Of a DNA stretch of 64,000 nucleotides, positions 46,134 to 58,641 are shown in pieces (positions within the stretch are counted from its first letter, which is position 1; the number at the start of each line of letters is the position of its first letter). Source of the stretch: Komagataeibacter rhaeticus (GTDB taxonomy: Bacteria > Pseudomonadota > Alphaproteobacteria > Acetobacterales > Acetobacteraceae). The notes beneath the pieces were generated by a model. It had not been told where the DNA came from. It saw only the letters and a list, made by a program, of their open reading frames with translations, and ran no database searches. The stretch covers positions 62,001-126,000 of the forward strand of contig NZ_NKTZ01000006.1 of assembly GCF_003207855.1 (NCBI RefSeq), in the 5' to 3' direction. The position numbers were made by a program, and so were the translations under genes.

Positions 46134-47264
46134 ATGAACGAGACAGAACCGACATTTTCCGGCATGGGGCTGGATGGCCGCGTGGTGGCCGCCCTGGCAC
46201 GGATGGGGCTGCAGGCGCCTTCCGCCATTCAGGGCGCGGTCATCCCCCCCGTCATGGCCGGACGGGATGTGGAGGCACGCGCGGGCACGGGCAGTGGCAA
46301 GACCGTGGCCTTCGCCGCCCCCATCGTGTCCATGCTCATGGCGCGGGAGACCGATAACAGCCGTGTCCGCTGCCTTGTCCTTGCCCCCACGCGGGAACTG
46401 GCGGGGCAGATCGCGGGCGTGCTGCGGGGGCTTGCGCGCGGTGGCGGATTGCGGGTGATGCAGGCCACCGGGGGCACCGCGCGCGTGGCACAGGCCAGGA
46501 CACTGGCGGACGGGACCGCCATCGTGGTGGGCACGCCCGGACGGGTGACCGATCTTGTACACGGGGGGGAACTGGATCTTTCGGCCGTCGGTATCTTTGT
46601 GCTTGATGAGGCGGACCGCATGCTCGACCCCGGCTTTGCCGAGGAAATGCTGGCCCTTGCCGCCGCCCTGCCGCCACGGCACCAGACCCTGCTGTTTTCC
46701 GCCACCCTGCCACCCGCCATGGCCGAACTGGCCGCCCGCCTGCTGCACCGCCCCACGCGCGTCAGCATGGCGGTGGAAGACGCGCCGGCGCCCCGCATCG
46801 CGCAATACGCCATTTTCGTGCCCATGCGGCACAAGACACAGGCCACGCTTGCCTGCCTGCGGCAATACGGCACGCAGCGCGTGATGGTGTTCGTGCGCAC
46901 CCGGCAGGAAGCCGATGGCGTGGCGCGTGCCATATCGGCGCTGGTTCCCGCCATTGCCATCCATGGCGACCATTCACAGGCAAGGCGCGAGCGCATGCTG
47001 CGCGACTTCCGGCAGGGCCGCGTAGGCGTGCTGGTGGCCACCGATGTCATGGCGCGCGGAATCGATATTGACGATGTGGCCCTGGTGATCAACCACGACA
47101 TTCCCCCCCAGCCCGAATCCTACGTGCACCGCATTGGCCGCACCGCGCGCGCGGGGCGCAGGGGGGTTGCCGTGGCGCTGTGCGCGCCGGAGGAACGTCA
47201 GGCGCTGCGCGAGATCGAGCGCCTGACGGGACAGCGCATCCGCATTGCCAGCCTGCCGGAATAG
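46134..47264 (+). CDS. DEAD-box ATP-dependent RNA helicase (RhlE-like)
   Basis: A 376-residue helicase with Q motif (FSGMGLDGRVVAALARMGL, PSAIQ), Walker A AGTGSGKT at 50-57, DEAD at 158-161, SATLPP, and the C-terminal HRIGRTARAGRRG. It unwinds RNA duplexes, typically in ribosome assembly or mRNA decay. It stops shortly after the helicase core and lacks the basic C-terminal extension of many RhlE proteins. A ribosome-site-like AGGGA precedes the ATG. Confidence 0.93.
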   Translation: MNETEPTFSGMGLDGRVVAALARMGLQAPSAIQGAVIPPVMAGRDVEARAGTGSGKTVAFAAPIVSMLMARETDNSRVRCLVLAPTRELAGQIAGVLRGLARGGGLRVMQATGGTARVAQARTLADGTAIVVGTPGRVTDLVHGGELDLSAVGIFVLDEADRMLDPGFAEEMLALAAALPPRHQTLLFSATLPPAMAELAARLLHRPTRVSMAVEDAPAPRIAQYAIFVPMRHKTQATLACLRQYGTQRVMVFVRTRQEADGVARAISALVPAIAIHGDHSQARRERMLRDFRQGRVGVLVATDVMARGIDIDDVALVINHDIPPQPESYVHRIGRTARAGRRGVAVALCAPEERQALREIERLTGQRIRIASLPE

Positions 47265-47431
47265 ATGCCGCTGGGACACGGTCATGGATTTGTCATGCGC
47301 CATCGCCGCAGGTGGCCTTGCCGTCGGGTGAAGGCTGGCTAAACTGCATTGCATGATCACGCGCCACGCCCTGCACCCCCATGCCCCCGGCATGACAGAC
47401 GCGGCATGCCCCACGCCGGGGCGCACATGAC

Positions 47432-48469
47432 ATGACATACGGGCCGGAGGATACGCCGCTGCCGGTGCGCGTTGCGCGGCCCACCCCGTTTCTTGACCGC
47501 CTGCCCCCTCCGCCTTCCCGCCTGCCCCGATGGACGGTCGGGATCACCCCGCCCGACCTGTCACCCTGGCTTGGGGGGAACTGCGGCATACCGGGTGTCA
47601 TGCATTACGAAGGGCGCAGGCCGGGGCCGCACGTGGTGTGTGTCAGCCTGATCCACGGCAACGAGTTTTCCGGCGCCATCGTGCTTGACCGCCTGCTGCG
47701 TGCCCGCGTCCGCCCCCGCGCGGGACGCCTGTCGCTGGTTTTTGCCAACCCCGCGGCCATGGCCCTGTTCGACCCCGAAGCACCGGTCCGGGCACGCTGC
47801 GTGGACGAGGACATGAACCGCGTCTGGTCGCCCGACATGCTGGAAAGCAGCCACACGTCGCATGAACTCGATCGCGCGCGTGAACTGCTGCCAGTCATCC
47901 TGACGGCGGACAGGCTGCTGGACCTGCATTCCATGCTGTGGCCGGGCGACCCGCTGCTGCTGTCGGGCATCTCGACCGCCGGGCGGCGCATGGCGCGGCG
48001 CATTCGCGGGGTGGATATATGCGTGGCCGACCGGGGGCACAGGGGCGGGTGCAGGCTGATCGACCATCCCCGCTTTACCGGGGGAAAGGCAGCGGCCTGC
48101 CTGCTGGAAGCGGGACAGCACTGGCAGCAGGCGACGGTGGACCGGGCCATGCAGGCCGTACTGTCCGTAATCGGCCCATGCTGCGGCCTGCCGGGGGGGG
48201 ATGAAGGCCCCTTGCCCCGGCATGACAGGGTGGTGACCCATGTCGTGACCGCACGGACCGGCATGTTCCGTTTTGTCCGACCCTTCCACGGGGGGGAAAT
48301 CCTGCCCCATGCCGGAACGGTGGTGGCGCATGACGGGGGGGACGACATCCGCACCCCTTACCCGCACTGCATGCTGGTCATGCCCAACCTGCGCCCGGCA
48401 CGCGGCCATACCGCCGTGCGCCTGGCCCGCGTGGATGCCGGCATGAATGGTAACGGCCCGGCATCCTGA
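47432..48469 (+). CDS. succinylglutamate desuccinylase/aspartoacylase family zinc hydrolase
   Basis: A 345-residue M14-like zinc hydrolase. The zinc ligands are in HGNE (H75, E78) and DLHS (H166), and the substrate-binding DEDMNRVW is present. The C-terminal beta domain (RTGMFRFVRPFHGGEILPHAG) is typical of the AstE/AspA group. The family removes acyl groups from N-acyl amino acids; the substrate cannot be read from context because no arginine-succinyltransferase genes are nearby. The 167 bases before it show nothing I recognise. It is followed by repeat copy B. Confidence 0.85.
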   Translation: MTYGPEDTPLPVRVARPTPFLDRLPPPPSRLPRWTVGITPPDLSPWLGGNCGIPGVMHYEGRRPGPHVVCVSLIHGNEFSGAIVLDRLLRARVRPRAGRLSLVFANPAAMALFDPEAPVRARCVDEDMNRVWSPDMLESSHTSHELDRARELLPVILTADRLLDLHSMLWPGDPLLLSGISTAGRRMARRIRGVDICVADRGHRGGCRLIDHPRFTGGKAAACLLEAGQHWQQATVDRAMQAVLSVIGPCCGLPGGDEGPLPRHDRVVTHVVTARTGMFRFVRPFHGGEILPHAGTVVAHDGGDDIRTPYPHCMLVMPNLRPARGHTAVRLARVDAGMNGNGPAS

Positions 48470-48502
48470 CCACGGCGCGCCCGCGCGTTACAAAAAAAGA
48501 AT

Positions 48503-48552
48503 GCCGCCTTTTTGAAAAAAGGCGGCACCCGGAAACTTTTGTCTTTTTTGTC
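48503..48552. repeat. intergenic hairpin repeat, copy B
   Basis: A perfect 11-bp stem GCCGCCTTTTT (48503-48513) with its complement (48516-48526) around GA, then ACCCGGAAACTTTTGTC. This matches the second half of copy A and, in the opposite orientation, copy C at 53604. It lies between convergent genes and is well suited to be a bidirectional terminator for the zinc hydrolase and glyA. Confidence 0.75.
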
Positions 48553-48576
48553 AAAGCGTTATTTTAAAGCCGTCTT

Positions 48577-49884
48577 TCAGGCATAGATGGGAAAGCGCGC
48601 GCACAGCGCCTTGACGCGCGCGTGCACGGCCTGCTCCGTCCTTGCACAGCCTTCCTGCCCCTCGCTTTTGGCCAGGGCGGTCAGCACCTCGTCAATCATC
48701 AGGCCCACTTCATGGAACTCCGCCTCACCAAAGCCACGCGCCGTCGCCGCCGGGCTGCCCAGACGGATGCCCGAGGTCACGGCAGGCTTTTCGGGATCAA
48801 AGGGAATGGCGTTCTTGTTGGCGGTGATGCCCGCGCGTTCCAGCGCGCGCTCGGCCGCGCGGCCCGTCACACCCTTGGGGCGCAGGTCCACCAGCAGCAG
48901 GTGGCAGTCGGTGCCGCCGGTTACGATGTCAAAGCCGCTCTTGACCAGTGTTTCGGCCAGCACGCGGGCATTATTCGCCACCGCTTCCTGATAGGTGCGG
49001 AAATCGGGGCGCAGCGCCTCGCCAAATGCCACGGCCTTGGCGGCGATGACATGCATGAGCGGACCACCCTGCAGGCCGGGGAACACGGCGGAGTTGATCT
49101 TCTTGGCCAGATCCGCGTCATTGGTCAGGATCAGCCCGCCACGCGGCCCGCGCAGGGTCTTGTGGGTGGTGGAGGTCACGACATGCGCATGCGGCACCGG
49201 CGACGGGTACAGCCCGGCCGCCACCAGTCCGGCAAAATGCGCCATGTCCACCATCAGGTAGGCACCGACCTCATCGGCAATGGCGCGGAAGCGCGCGAAA
49301 TCGATGATGCGCGGATAGGCGGAGCCACCGGCCACGATCAGCTTCGGCTTCTCGGCGCGGGCCAGGCGCTCCATTTCCTCATAGTCAAGCAGTCCGTCCT
49401 GCGCGCGCACGCCGTACTGCACCGCGTTGAACCACTTGCCGGAATAGTTGGGGGCGGCGCCATGGGTCAGGTGGCCACCGGCGGCCAGGCTCATGCCCAT
49501 CACGGTATCGCCCGGCTTCACCATGGCCATGAAGGCGGCCTGGTTGGCATTGGCGCCCGAATGGGGCTGCACATTGGCGAATTCGGCGCCAAACATCTGC
49601 TTCACGCGTTCGATGGCCAGGGTCTCGACCTTGTCCACTTCCACGCAGCCACCATAATAACGGCGACCGGGATAGCCCTCGGCGTATTTGTTGGTCAGCA
49701 CGCTGCCCTGGGCGGCCATAACGGCGGCGGACACCATGTTCTCGCTGGCGATCAGTTCGATACCGTCGCGCTGGCGGACCTTTTCCGCATCGATAATGGC
49801 GGCCACATCGGGGTCGACTTCGGCCAGAGGGGCGCGGAAAAACTGCTTGAGTTCAGTCTGGCTGATAGGATCCGGCACCGTCAT
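48577..49884 (-). CDS. glyA: serine hydroxymethyltransferase
   Basis: Interconverts serine and glycine with tetrahydrofolate, the main source of one-carbon units. The 435-residue PLP enzyme has [40 protein letters not shown] and the PLP-lysine motif [17 protein letters not shown] 49884 is chosen for its GGAG site four bases upstream. An inverted repeat upstream (49931-49971) may regulate it. Confidence 0.97.
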   Translation of the reverse strand: MTVPDPISQTELKQFFRAPLAEVDPDVAAIIDAEKVRQRDGIELIASENMVSAAVMAAQGSVLTNKYAEGYPGRRYYGGCVEVDKVETLAIERVKQMFGAEFANVQPHSGANANQAAFMAMVKPGDTVMGMSLAAGGHLTHGAAPNYSGKWFNAVQYGVRAQDGLLDYEEMERLARAEKPKLIVAGGSAYPRIIDFARFRAIADEVGAYLMVDMAHFAGLVAAGLYPSPVPHAHVVTSTTHKTLRGPRGGLILTNDADLAKKINSAVFPGLQGGPLMHVIAAKAVAFGEALRPDFRTYQEAVANNARVLAETLVKSGFDIVTGGTDCHLLLVDLRPKGVTGRAAERALERAGITANKNAIPFDPEKPAVTSGIRLGSPAATARGFGEAEFHEVGLMIDEVLTALAKSEGQEGCARTEQAVHARVKALCARFPIYA

Positions 49885-49930
49885 GTTTCTCCATTCATTG
49901 GATCGGCTGTCATTTCCGGGTAGGAGACGG

Positions 49931-49971
49931 ATATGACACATAGGGGAACAGGCCTGCTATGTGCGCCATAT
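49931..49971. promoter_or_regulatory. compound inverted repeat upstream of glyA
   Basis: ATATG-a-CACATAG, 13 bases, CTATGTG-cgc-CATAT: two nested pairs of matching arms (7 bp at 49937-49943 and 49957-49963; 5 bp at 49931-49935 and 49967-49971). It is 47 bases upstream of the glyA start and 96 bases before the divergent permease gene. Confidence 0.4.
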
Positions 49972-50066
49972 CATGGCGGTTAGACAACGCCAAAATGATG
50001 GAGACGGGCTGATTTGACTGTTGTAGCATTTCCCACCCCCACCCGGGCCGCCCGCCAGGACATGCC

Positions 50067-51560
50067 ATGAACACACGCCTGAAGTCCGGTCTGGCGCAGG
50101 CGCTGCTGCGCAGGCTGCCCGTAGCCCCCCCGGCGGACAGTGCGGGGCTGAAACGCGTGCTGGGCCTGGGCAGCCTGATCGCCCTGGGCGTGGGGGGCAC
50201 GATCGGGGCGGGCCTGTTCTCGCTGACCGGCATTGCCGCGGGCAGCAACGCGGGGCCCGCGGTCGTCATATCCTTCGCGCTGGCGGCGGTGGCCTGCGCC
50301 TTTGCCGGGCTGTGCTATGGCGAACTGGCGGGCATGATCCCGGCGGCGGGCAGCGCCTATGTCTATGCCTATGCCGCACTGGGGGAACTGGCTGGCTGGG
50401 TGATCGGGTGGGACCTGGTGCTGGAATACACCGTGGGCGCCTCGGCCGTATCGGTCAGTTGGGCGCGCTACATGCGCTCCCTGCTGGATGGATGGGGCAT
50501 TCACCTTGCCCCCCGGCTCATGGCCTCGCCCTTCGAGGTGGTGGGCATGGCCGATGGCCAGCCCGTGCACGGCATTGCCAACCTGCCGGCCGTGTTCATC
50601 ATCGTGGCGATATCGGTGCTGCTCATGCGCGGCATCGCGGGTTCGGCACGGATGAACATGCTTGTCGTCATCATCAAGCTTACGGTCATCGCCGCCGTCA
50701 TCGGCTTTGGCCTGCCCTACATAAAAATGGCGAACTACACCCCCTTCATCCCACCCAACACGGGTACATTCGGGGAATACGGGCTTTCGGGCATCCTGCG
50801 CGCGGCGGGTACCGTGTTCTTTGCCTATCTGGGGTTTGACGCGATCTCCACCGTGGCACAGGAAACCCGCAATCCCGGCCGGGACATGCCCATCGGCCTC
50901 ATGGCCAGCCTGGCCATCTGCACGGCGGTCTATATCGCGTTTTCCTTCGTGCTGACGGGCCTGGTCAATTACCATGCCATGGCAGGCGACGCCGCCCCCG
51001 TTGCCACCGCCATTGACCAGACACCGTTCGGCTGGCTGAAGGCTGCGGTCAAACTGGGCATCATATGCGGCTTCCTGTCGGTCATACTGGTCATGCTGCT
51101 GGGGCAGAGCCGGGTGTTCTTCGCCATGGCGCGTGACGGGCTGCTGCCGCCCCTGTTCGGCCGCACCCATGCCGGATGGGGCACACCCGTGGGTTGCCAC
51201 CTGTTCTTCATGGTGGTGACGGGCGGGCTTGCCGCCTTCCTGCCCATCGAGCAGCTGGCGCACATGACATCGATCGGCACCCTGCTGGCCTTTGTCATCG
51301 TATGCGTGGGGGTTATCGTGCTGCGCAGGCGTGAACCCGACCGGCCACGGGTATTCCGCGTGCCCGGCGGGGCCGTGATTCCGCTGGCCGGCATTGCAAG
51401 CTGCCTGGTCATGATGGTCTCGCTGGACGGGCTGACCTGGCTGCGGCTGGTGGGCTGGCTTGCCATCGGCATGGTGGTGTACGGGACATACGGCATGCGT
51501 CACAGCCGGCTGGCGACGACACGGGGCAAGGACATGCCTGCCATGCGGCACACGCCCTGA
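50067..51560 (+). CDS. APC-family amino acid permease
   Basis: A 497-residue inner-membrane transporter with about 12 helices. Helix 1 has the substrate-binding GVGGTIGAGLFSLTG, and helix 6 FFAYLGFDAISTVAQETRNPGRDMP, which is typical of the cationic amino acid transporter type (YhdG/CAT-like). The substrate is an amino acid, not further defined. It is divergent from glyA, and hemB begins 85 bases after its stop. Confidence 0.88.
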   Translation: MNTRLKSGLAQALLRRLPVAPPADSAGLKRVLGLGSLIALGVGGTIGAGLFSLTGIAAGSNAGPAVVISFALAAVACAFAGLCYGELAGMIPAAGSAYVYAYAALGELAGWVIGWDLVLEYTVGASAVSVSWARYMRSLLDGWGIHLAPRLMASPFEVVGMADGQPVHGIANLPAVFIIVAISVLLMRGIAGSARMNMLVVIIKLTVIAAVIGFGLPYIKMANYTPFIPPNTGTFGEYGLSGILRAAGTVFFAYLGFDAISTVAQETRNPGRDMPIGLMASLAICTAVYIAFSFVLTGLVNYHAMAGDAAPVATAIDQTPFGWLKAAVKLGIICGFLSVILVMLLGQSRVFFAMARDGLLPPLFGRTHAGWGTPVGCHLFFMVVTGGLAAFLPIEQLAHMTSIGTLLAFVIVCVGVIVLRRREPDRPRVFRVPGGAVIPLAGIASCLVMMVSLDGLTWLRLVGWLAIGMVVYGTYGMRHSRLATTRGKDMPAMRHTP

Positions 51561-51629
51561 TGGCGGCAGGATTACCGGATCATAATTTGGCGCGGGGTGG
51601 CTGCGCGATCATAGTCATCCCTTCCCTGA

Positions 51630-52637
<1,008 letters not shown>

Positions 52638-52780
52638 GCCCCCCTGCGTGAAAGCATAAGCCCGTGACCGGATAGTTGATGCCTGCAACCAGAAGAATAT
52701 GATAACCGTATAGGACAGCGGCAGTCCATTTTTCCTGTTGGCCGGACTGCCTGTTCCTGTTTTCCGGCTGGTGAGAGCGC

Positions 52781-53569
52781 ATGACCTATACATCGCCACG
52801 GCATCCGCAGCTGTTCTACACCACGGCCCCCATGCCCTGCCCCTACCTGCCGGGGCGCATGGAGCGCAAGGTCGTGACCGAAATTGGCGGGACGGAGGCG
52901 GTCGCCTTCCATAACCGCCTGTCACGCGCGGGCTTCCGCCGCAGCCACACCATTGCCTATGCCCCGGTCTGCGCAAGCTGCACGGCATGCACGCCCATAC
53001 GCGTGCCGGTGGCGCGCTTTGCCCCCAGCCGTACGCAGCTGCGCATAAGGCGCCGCAATGCCGGACTGCGTGCAACCCGCGTCCCCCCGCGTGCAACGCC
53101 GGAGCAGTACACCCTGTTCAGCGCCTACCAGTCCATCCGGCATGTGGGGGGGGACATGGCCTCCATGACCTTTCCCGACTATCGGGCGATGATCGAGGAT
53201 ACCACGGTCGAGACCTTCATGATCGAATTCCGTGACACGGAAGGCACGCTGGCCTGCGTGGCGCTGGTGGACCAGCTGGATGACGGGCTATCCGCCGTTT
53301 ATGATTTCTATGATCCCGGCCAGCAGCACAGATCACTGGGCACCTTCGCGGTGCTTCACCTGATTGACCATGCCCGCATGCTCGACCTGCCCTACCTGTA
53401 TCTTGGCTACTGGATAAGCGAGAGCCGCAAGATGGCCTACAAGGCCCGCTTCCGCCCGGCCCAGATCATGACACGCGGCGTATGGCACGACCTGGACCTG
53501 GCTGACTACGCCAGCCAGCAGGCGCATGAAAGCGCCTTCCTGCCGGACGGAATGTTCCGCCCGGCATAA
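52781..53569 (+). CDS. bpt: aspartate/glutamate leucyltransferase (Bpt) of the ATE family
   Basis: Attaches leucine from Leu-tRNA to N-terminal Asp or Glu of proteins, marking them for ClpAP by the N-degron pathway. The 262-residue protein has the N-terminal LFYTTAPMPCPYLPGRMERK, the cysteine cluster CASCTACTPIRVPV, YDFYDP and LYLGYWISESRKMAYKARFRP. These are ATE-family hallmarks; the length agrees with bacterial Bpt. The exact donor specificity is inferred from bacterial homologues. Confidence 0.9.
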   Translation: MTYTSPRHPQLFYTTAPMPCPYLPGRMERKVVTEIGGTEAVAFHNRLSRAGFRRSHTIAYAPVCASCTACTPIRVPVARFAPSRTQLRIRRRNAGLRATRVPPRATPEQYTLFSAYQSIRHVGGDMASMTFPDYRAMIEDTTVETFMIEFRDTEGTLACVALVDQLDDGLSAVYDFYDPGQQHRSLGTFAVLHLIDHARMLDLPYLYLGYWISESRKMAYKARFRPAQIMTRGVWHDLDLADYASQQAHESAFLPDGMFRPA

Positions 53570-53603
53570 CAGGCTGTATTAGAAACCGCTTGAAAACAAC
53601 TTA

Positions 53604-53656
53604 TTGACAAAAAACAATAAAAGTTTCCGGGAGCCGCCTTTTTTGAAAAGGGGCAC
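53604..53656. repeat. intergenic hairpin repeat, copy C (opposite orientation)
   Basis: TTGACAAAAAACAATAAAAG, then TTTCCGGGAGCCGCCTTTTTTG and AAAAGGGGC. This is the reverse complement of copy B with a few changes; the second arm is less perfect (AAAAGGGGC against GCCGCCTTTT). It lies between convergent bpt and parC. Confidence 0.6.
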
Positions 53657-53691
53657 GCGCCCCGGCAATTTCTGTTCCTTTTTGTCAGTAT

Positions 53692-55908
53692 TCAGCCACG
53701 CGGCCTGCGGGTGGCCCATGCGGGCGCGGGTTTGCCCATTTCCGCGCGCTTGCCTACATAATCCTTCAGATCGGCAAAGGCGCGCACGCGCGCGGGATCG
53801 GGCCACGCCACACCCGCATCGGCCGTGAACACCACCGCATCCTTCAGGCCGCCATCCTTGTATTTCTGCAAGATGACACCAAGGCCGCGCGCCATTTCAG
53901 GCAACTGGTCCAGCGGAAAGACCAGCATGCGCCGGTTCTGGCCCAGCACCAGCACATGATCCCCTTCCGCCGGGACGCAGATCAGGGCACTTTCCCGGTC
54001 CTTCAGGTTGAGCACCTGCCTGCCGGTGCGTTTTTCCGCCGTCATGGCCGATTCCGCCACGATCATGCCGCGCCCCGTGCTGGACGCGAGCAGTCGCCTG
54101 CGCGCGTCATCCAGCGGGAACATGGTGATGATGTCCTCATCATTGGACAGGTCGATCAGCAGCCGCAGCGGCTGGCCATCACCGCGCCCGCGCGGCAGAT
54201 CGGCCACCCGCAGGGTAAAGGCACGCCCGTCGGTCGCGAACACGCACAGCCGGTCATTGCTGTAGCATTCGACCGCCATGCCAAGATCATCCCCTTCCTT
54301 GAATTTGAGCGCCTGCGGGTCCTGCCCATGGCCGCGCACGGTACGGATCCAGCCCTTCTGTGACAGGATGACCGTAAGCGGGTCGCGTTCGACCGGCAGG
54401 GCGGCTTCCACATCGATTTCAACGGGGGCATCGGCCAGCAGGCTCCGCCGCTTGCCCAATGTGCCGCCGCCAAAGGTCTTCTGGATATCCTTGATCTCGC
54501 CCGCGATATGCTTCCACCGCTGGCCTTCGTTCTCCAGCAGGTCGTGCAGCGCCTGTTTCTCGGCACTGAGCCTGGCGTGCTCGTTGCGGATCTCCATTTC
54601 CTCCAGCCGCCGCAGGCTGCGCAGGCGCATGTTGAGCACCGAATCCGCCTGCAGTTCGGTCAGGTCAAACGCCGCGATCAGGGCCGATTTCGCATCATCT
54701 TCCTCGCGCACGATACGGATCACCTCATCCAGATTGAGGTAGACCGCAAGGAAGCCGTTCAGGATTTCCAGCCGCCGGTCAACCGCCTGCAGGCGGTTGG
54801 CGCTGCGCCGCAGCAGCACGTCATGGCGGTGGTCCAGCCATGCCTGCAGCACCTCCTTCAGGCTCCGCACGCCGGGCACCTGGTCGGCCCCCAGCACGTT
54901 CATGTTCAGTCCGAAGCGGCTTTCAAGCTGGGTCGCGCGGAACAGTGTTTCCATCAGCACCGCAGGCTCGATGCCACGGGATTTCGGCTCCAGCACCAGC
55001 CTTATGTCGGTCGTGCTTTCATCACGGATATCGGCCAGCAGCGGGAGCTTCTTCTGCTCCATAAGATCCGCCACCTGCTCGATCAGGCGGGATTTCTGCA
55101 CCTGATACGGGATTTCGGTCACCACGATCTGCCATGTGCCGAAACGTCCCTGCTCCACATCCCATTTCGAGCGGATGCGGAAGGAACCACGCCCCGTCTC
55201 GTAAGCACGGAGTATGGCGTCCCGGTCCTCGACAATGCTGCCGCCGGTAGGAAAATCGGGACCGGGCATATGGGCCAGCAGTTCCGCCGTGGTGGTGGCG
55301 GGCTTGCGGATCAGGGCCAGCGCGGCCGCGCAGATTTCACCCACGTTGTGGGGCGGGATCGATGTCGCCATGCCCACGGCAATACCCGCCGCCCCATTGG
55401 CCAGCAGGTTGGGAAAGGCCGCCGGCAGGACGACGGGCTCATGTTCCTCCCCGTCATAGGTGGGACGGAAATCGACGCTGTCCTCGTCAATCCCTTCCAG
55501 CAGGGCCTTGGCCACCGCTGTCAGGCGGGATTCGGTGTACCGCATGGCGGCGGCGTTATCACCATCGATGGAGCCGAAATTGCCCTGGCCTTCCACCAGC
55601 GGGTAGCGCACGGCAAAATCCTGGGCCAGCCGCACCAGCGCCTCATAGACCGAGGCATCACCATGCGGGTGGTATTTACCGATTACGTCACCCACCACGC
55701 GGGCGCATTTCTTGAACCCTGCGGTGGGGTCCAGCTTGAGCTGCTGCATGGCATAGACCATGCGCCGGTGCACCGGCTTCAGCCCGTCACGCACATCGGG
55801 CAGCGAGCGCGACATGATGGTTGACATGGCATAGGCCAGATAGCGCTCGCTCAGCGCATCGGCCAGCTTGGTATCTTCAATATGGCCGGCTGTTGTATCC
55901 ACAGGCAT
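53692..55908 (-). CDS. parC: DNA topoisomerase IV subunit A
   Basis: Decatenates replicated chromosomes together with ParE. The 738-residue type IIA topoisomerase has the catalytic tyrosine Y124 ([10 protein letters not shown]), the gate region [19 protein letters not shown] and a C-terminal DNA-wrapping domain of beta-pinwheel repeats. The shorter C-terminal domain and the [23 protein letters not shown] start favour ParC over GyrA. At the position of E. coli Ser80 it has Ala85. It is the last gene of the run rpsB-tsf-recO-parC, with 60 bases between recO and parC. Confidence 0.92.
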   Translation of the reverse strand: MPVDTTAGHIEDTKLADALSERYLAYAMSTIMSRSLPDVRDGLKPVHRRMVYAMQQLKLDPTAGFKKCARVVGDVIGKYHPHGDASVYEALVRLAQDFAVRYPLVEGQGNFGSIDGDNAAAMRYTESRLTAVAKALLEGIDEDSVDFRPTYDGEEHEPVVLPAAFPNLLANGAAGIAVGMATSIPPHNVGEICAAALALIRKPATTTAELLAHMPGPDFPTGGSIVEDRDAILRAYETGRGSFRIRSKWDVEQGRFGTWQIVVTEIPYQVQKSRLIEQVADLMEQKKLPLLADIRDESTTDIRLVLEPKSRGIEPAVLMETLFRATQLESRFGLNMNVLGADQVPGVRSLKEVLQAWLDHRHDVLLRRSANRLQAVDRRLEILNGFLAVYLNLDEVIRIVREEDDAKSALIAAFDLTELQADSVLNMRLRSLRRLEEMEIRNEHARLSAEKQALHDLLENEGQRWKHIAGEIKDIQKTFGGGTLGKRRSLLADAPVEIDVEAALPVERDPLTVILSQKGWIRTVRGHGQDPQALKFKEGDDLGMAVECYSNDRLCVFATDGRAFTLRVADLPRGRGDGQPLRLLIDLSNDEDIITMFPLDDARRRLLASSTGRGMIVAESAMTAEKRTGRQVLNLKDRESALICVPAEGDHVLVLGQNRRMLVFPLDQLPEMARGLGVILQKYKDGGLKDAVVFTADAGVAWPDPARVRAFADLKDYVGKRAEMGKPAPAWATRRPRG

Positions 55909-55968
55909 GCGATCTTCCTCCCGCAGGTGAACAGATAGCGAAACTTTGGGGTTTGTCCAATGGTTCTG

Positions 55969-56760
55969 TCAGCCCGGCGGGTTGGCCGGGTCTTCTTCCC
56001 GCTCACCATCAGCGGGGATGTCGGCCCTGCGGGCGATCATGTCCGCAAGCCTGCCCCGGGCCTCGGGCACCGGGCGGTGGCGCTGGCCAAAGGCGTCGCG
56101 CCGCAGGAAATGGCCTGAAAGCCGCAGCCCGTCATGCCAGTCCCGTGGCGTAGCAACCTGCTGCGGATGCAGGATGAAACCGGGCAGTGGCAGCAGGCGG
56201 TCGCGCCACGCCCCCGCCTTTTCATCCGATACCGCCCGCCCGGTGCGGGGCGAGACCCAGCGCAGATCCTCACGGCTGCCACCAAGGGCACAGCCGCCCA
56301 GGTCCAGCCCGAACCCCAGATCCGACAGCAGCATAAGCTCCCACCGCACGATCTCGGGCATGGCTTCGGCCTCCGCCCATTGCGGGTCAAGGCTGATGCG
56401 CGCCAGCAGGCTGGTCAGTCCCTGGAATATGGCCGGATGCGGCTCACGCTCGGGCAGGCAGTCATCGGCCAGCGCGCACAGTGAGGCCAGCATGGCCAGC
56501 GGCAGCGGATAATCAAGGATACGCGCGGCCGAGGCATGGACCGTCTCGGCGGTAATGCTGCCCAACTGCTCGGGCAGGCGCGCGGTCCAGCGCGCACGCA
56601 CCAGGTTGCCAGTCTGCCATGTCGCACGGCCCCGGCTGGCGGAGCCGCCACGGGCCAGACCATGATACAGGCCGTACTCGCCGGTCAGCACATGCACGAT
56701 GGCGCTGCCTTCCCCATAGGGGGTGGCCGAAAGCACAAGGGCGGGTGCCTCCCATTCCAT
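55969..56760 (-). CDS. recO: DNA repair protein RecO
   Basis: Helps load RecA on SSB-coated DNA in the RecFOR pathway. The 263-residue protein has the OB-fold N-terminus (MEWEAPALVLSATPYGEGSAIVHVLTGEYG in part, GLARGGSASRGRATWQTG) and the helical C-terminal domain (RWELMLLSDLGFGLDLGGCALGG). The zinc cysteines of some RecO proteins are not present. It starts 48 bases after tsf on the same strand. Confidence 0.92.
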   Translation of the reverse strand: MEWEAPALVLSATPYGEGSAIVHVLTGEYGLYHGLARGGSASRGRATWQTGNLVRARWTARLPEQLGSITAETVHASAARILDYPLPLAMLASLCALADDCLPEREPHPAIFQGLTSLLARISLDPQWAEAEAMPEIVRWELMLLSDLGFGLDLGGCALGGSREDLRWVSPRTGRAVSDEKAGAWRDRLLPLPGFILHPQQVATPRDWHDGLRLSGHFLRRDAFGQRHRPVPEARGRLADMIARRADIPADGEREEDPANPPG

Positions 56761-56808
56761 CAGGAGACACCCGCCCTTGCACGTAAGGAACCGGAAACCG
56801 GCAAGTTT

Positions 56809-57714
56809 TTACTGACCTGCGGCCTTTGCCACTTCAGCGGCAAAGTCGTTTTCTTCCTTCTCGATGCCTTCACCAAGCTGGAAGCGATCGAAACCGGTCA
56901 GCTTCGCACCCGCCTTCTCCACGATCTTGCGCACGCGGCTCTCGCCATCATGCACCCAGATCTGCTCCAGCAGCACCACTTCCTCGTAGAACTTGCGGAT
57001 ACGGCCATCGACCATCTTCTCGATGATCGCATCGGGCTTGCCCGACGCCTTGGCCTGCTCCACCAGCACCGCGCGCTCACGCTCCAGCGCCTGCGGGTCA
57101 ACGCTGTCCACATCCAGCGCCGCCGGACGGGTGGCGGCAACATGCATGCCGATGCGGCGGCCCAGGTCTTCCAGCGCCTCGCTGGCGGAAGGGGCCTCGA
57201 CGGCGGCCAGAACGCCAATCTTGCCAAGCCCGGGGCTGACCGCGCCATGCACGTAGGTCGCGACCACGCCAGACGGCACGCTCAGCACGCGGGCGCGGCG
57301 GATGGACATGTTCTCGCCAATGGTGGCGATCAGGTGGGTCAGTTCATCGGCAACGGTGCGGCCGCTTTTCAGCACGGCGGCCTTCAGCTTTTCCAGATCG
57401 TCGCCAACGCTCAGGGCGGCATGCGCCACTTCCGAGACGAAGTTCTGGAAATGCTCGTTACGCGCCACGAAGTCGGTCTCGGCATTGATCTCGACCATGG
57501 CGGCCTTCAGGTCCGTCTGGGCAACACCCACCAGACCTTCCGCCGTGACACGGCCGGACTTCTTGGCCGCGGCCGAAAGGCCCTTCTTGCGCAGCCAGTC
57601 GATCGCGCCTTCGATGTCGCCTTCGGCTTCCTTGAGGGCCTTCTTGCAGTCCATCATGCCCGCGCCGGTCTTCTCACGAAGTTCCTTTACGAGTGCTGCA
57701 GTAATTTCCGCCAT
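56809..57714 (-). CDS. tsf: translation elongation factor Ts
   Basis: Exchanges GDP for GTP on EF-Tu. The 301-residue protein starts [20 protein letters not shown] with the signature [26 protein letters not shown] in part, and has the [14 protein letters not shown] core. It follows rpsB by 109 bases, the standard rpsB-tsf order; the next genes are recO and parC rather than the more usual pyrH and frr. Confidence 0.97.
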   Translation of the reverse strand: MAEITAALVKELREKTGAGMMDCKKALKEAEGDIEGAIDWLRKKGLSAAAKKSGRVTAEGLVGVAQTDLKAAMVEINAETDFVARNEHFQNFVSEVAHAALSVGDDLEKLKAAVLKSGRTVADELTHLIATIGENMSIRRARVLSVPSGVVATYVHGAVSPGLGKIGVLAAVEAPSASEALEDLGRRIGMHVAATRPAALDVDSVDPQALERERAVLVEQAKASGKPDAIIEKMVDGRIRKFYEEVVLLEQIWVHDGESRVRKIVEKAGAKLTGFDRFQLGEGIEKEENDFAAEVAKAAGQ

Positions 57715-57823
57715 TATCCTGATACTCCTTACGACAGGCGCACGCCCCGCACTGTCTGCGGAGCGTGCGCCTGCCCGTTCAGTTGCACCTTGCGGCCATC
57801 ATGCCGCGCTGGTGCCGGTTTTC

Positions 57824-58609
<786 letters not shown>

Positions 58610-58641
58610 GTCGGCTAAATCCTTGTGTCTGGTTTATCCTC

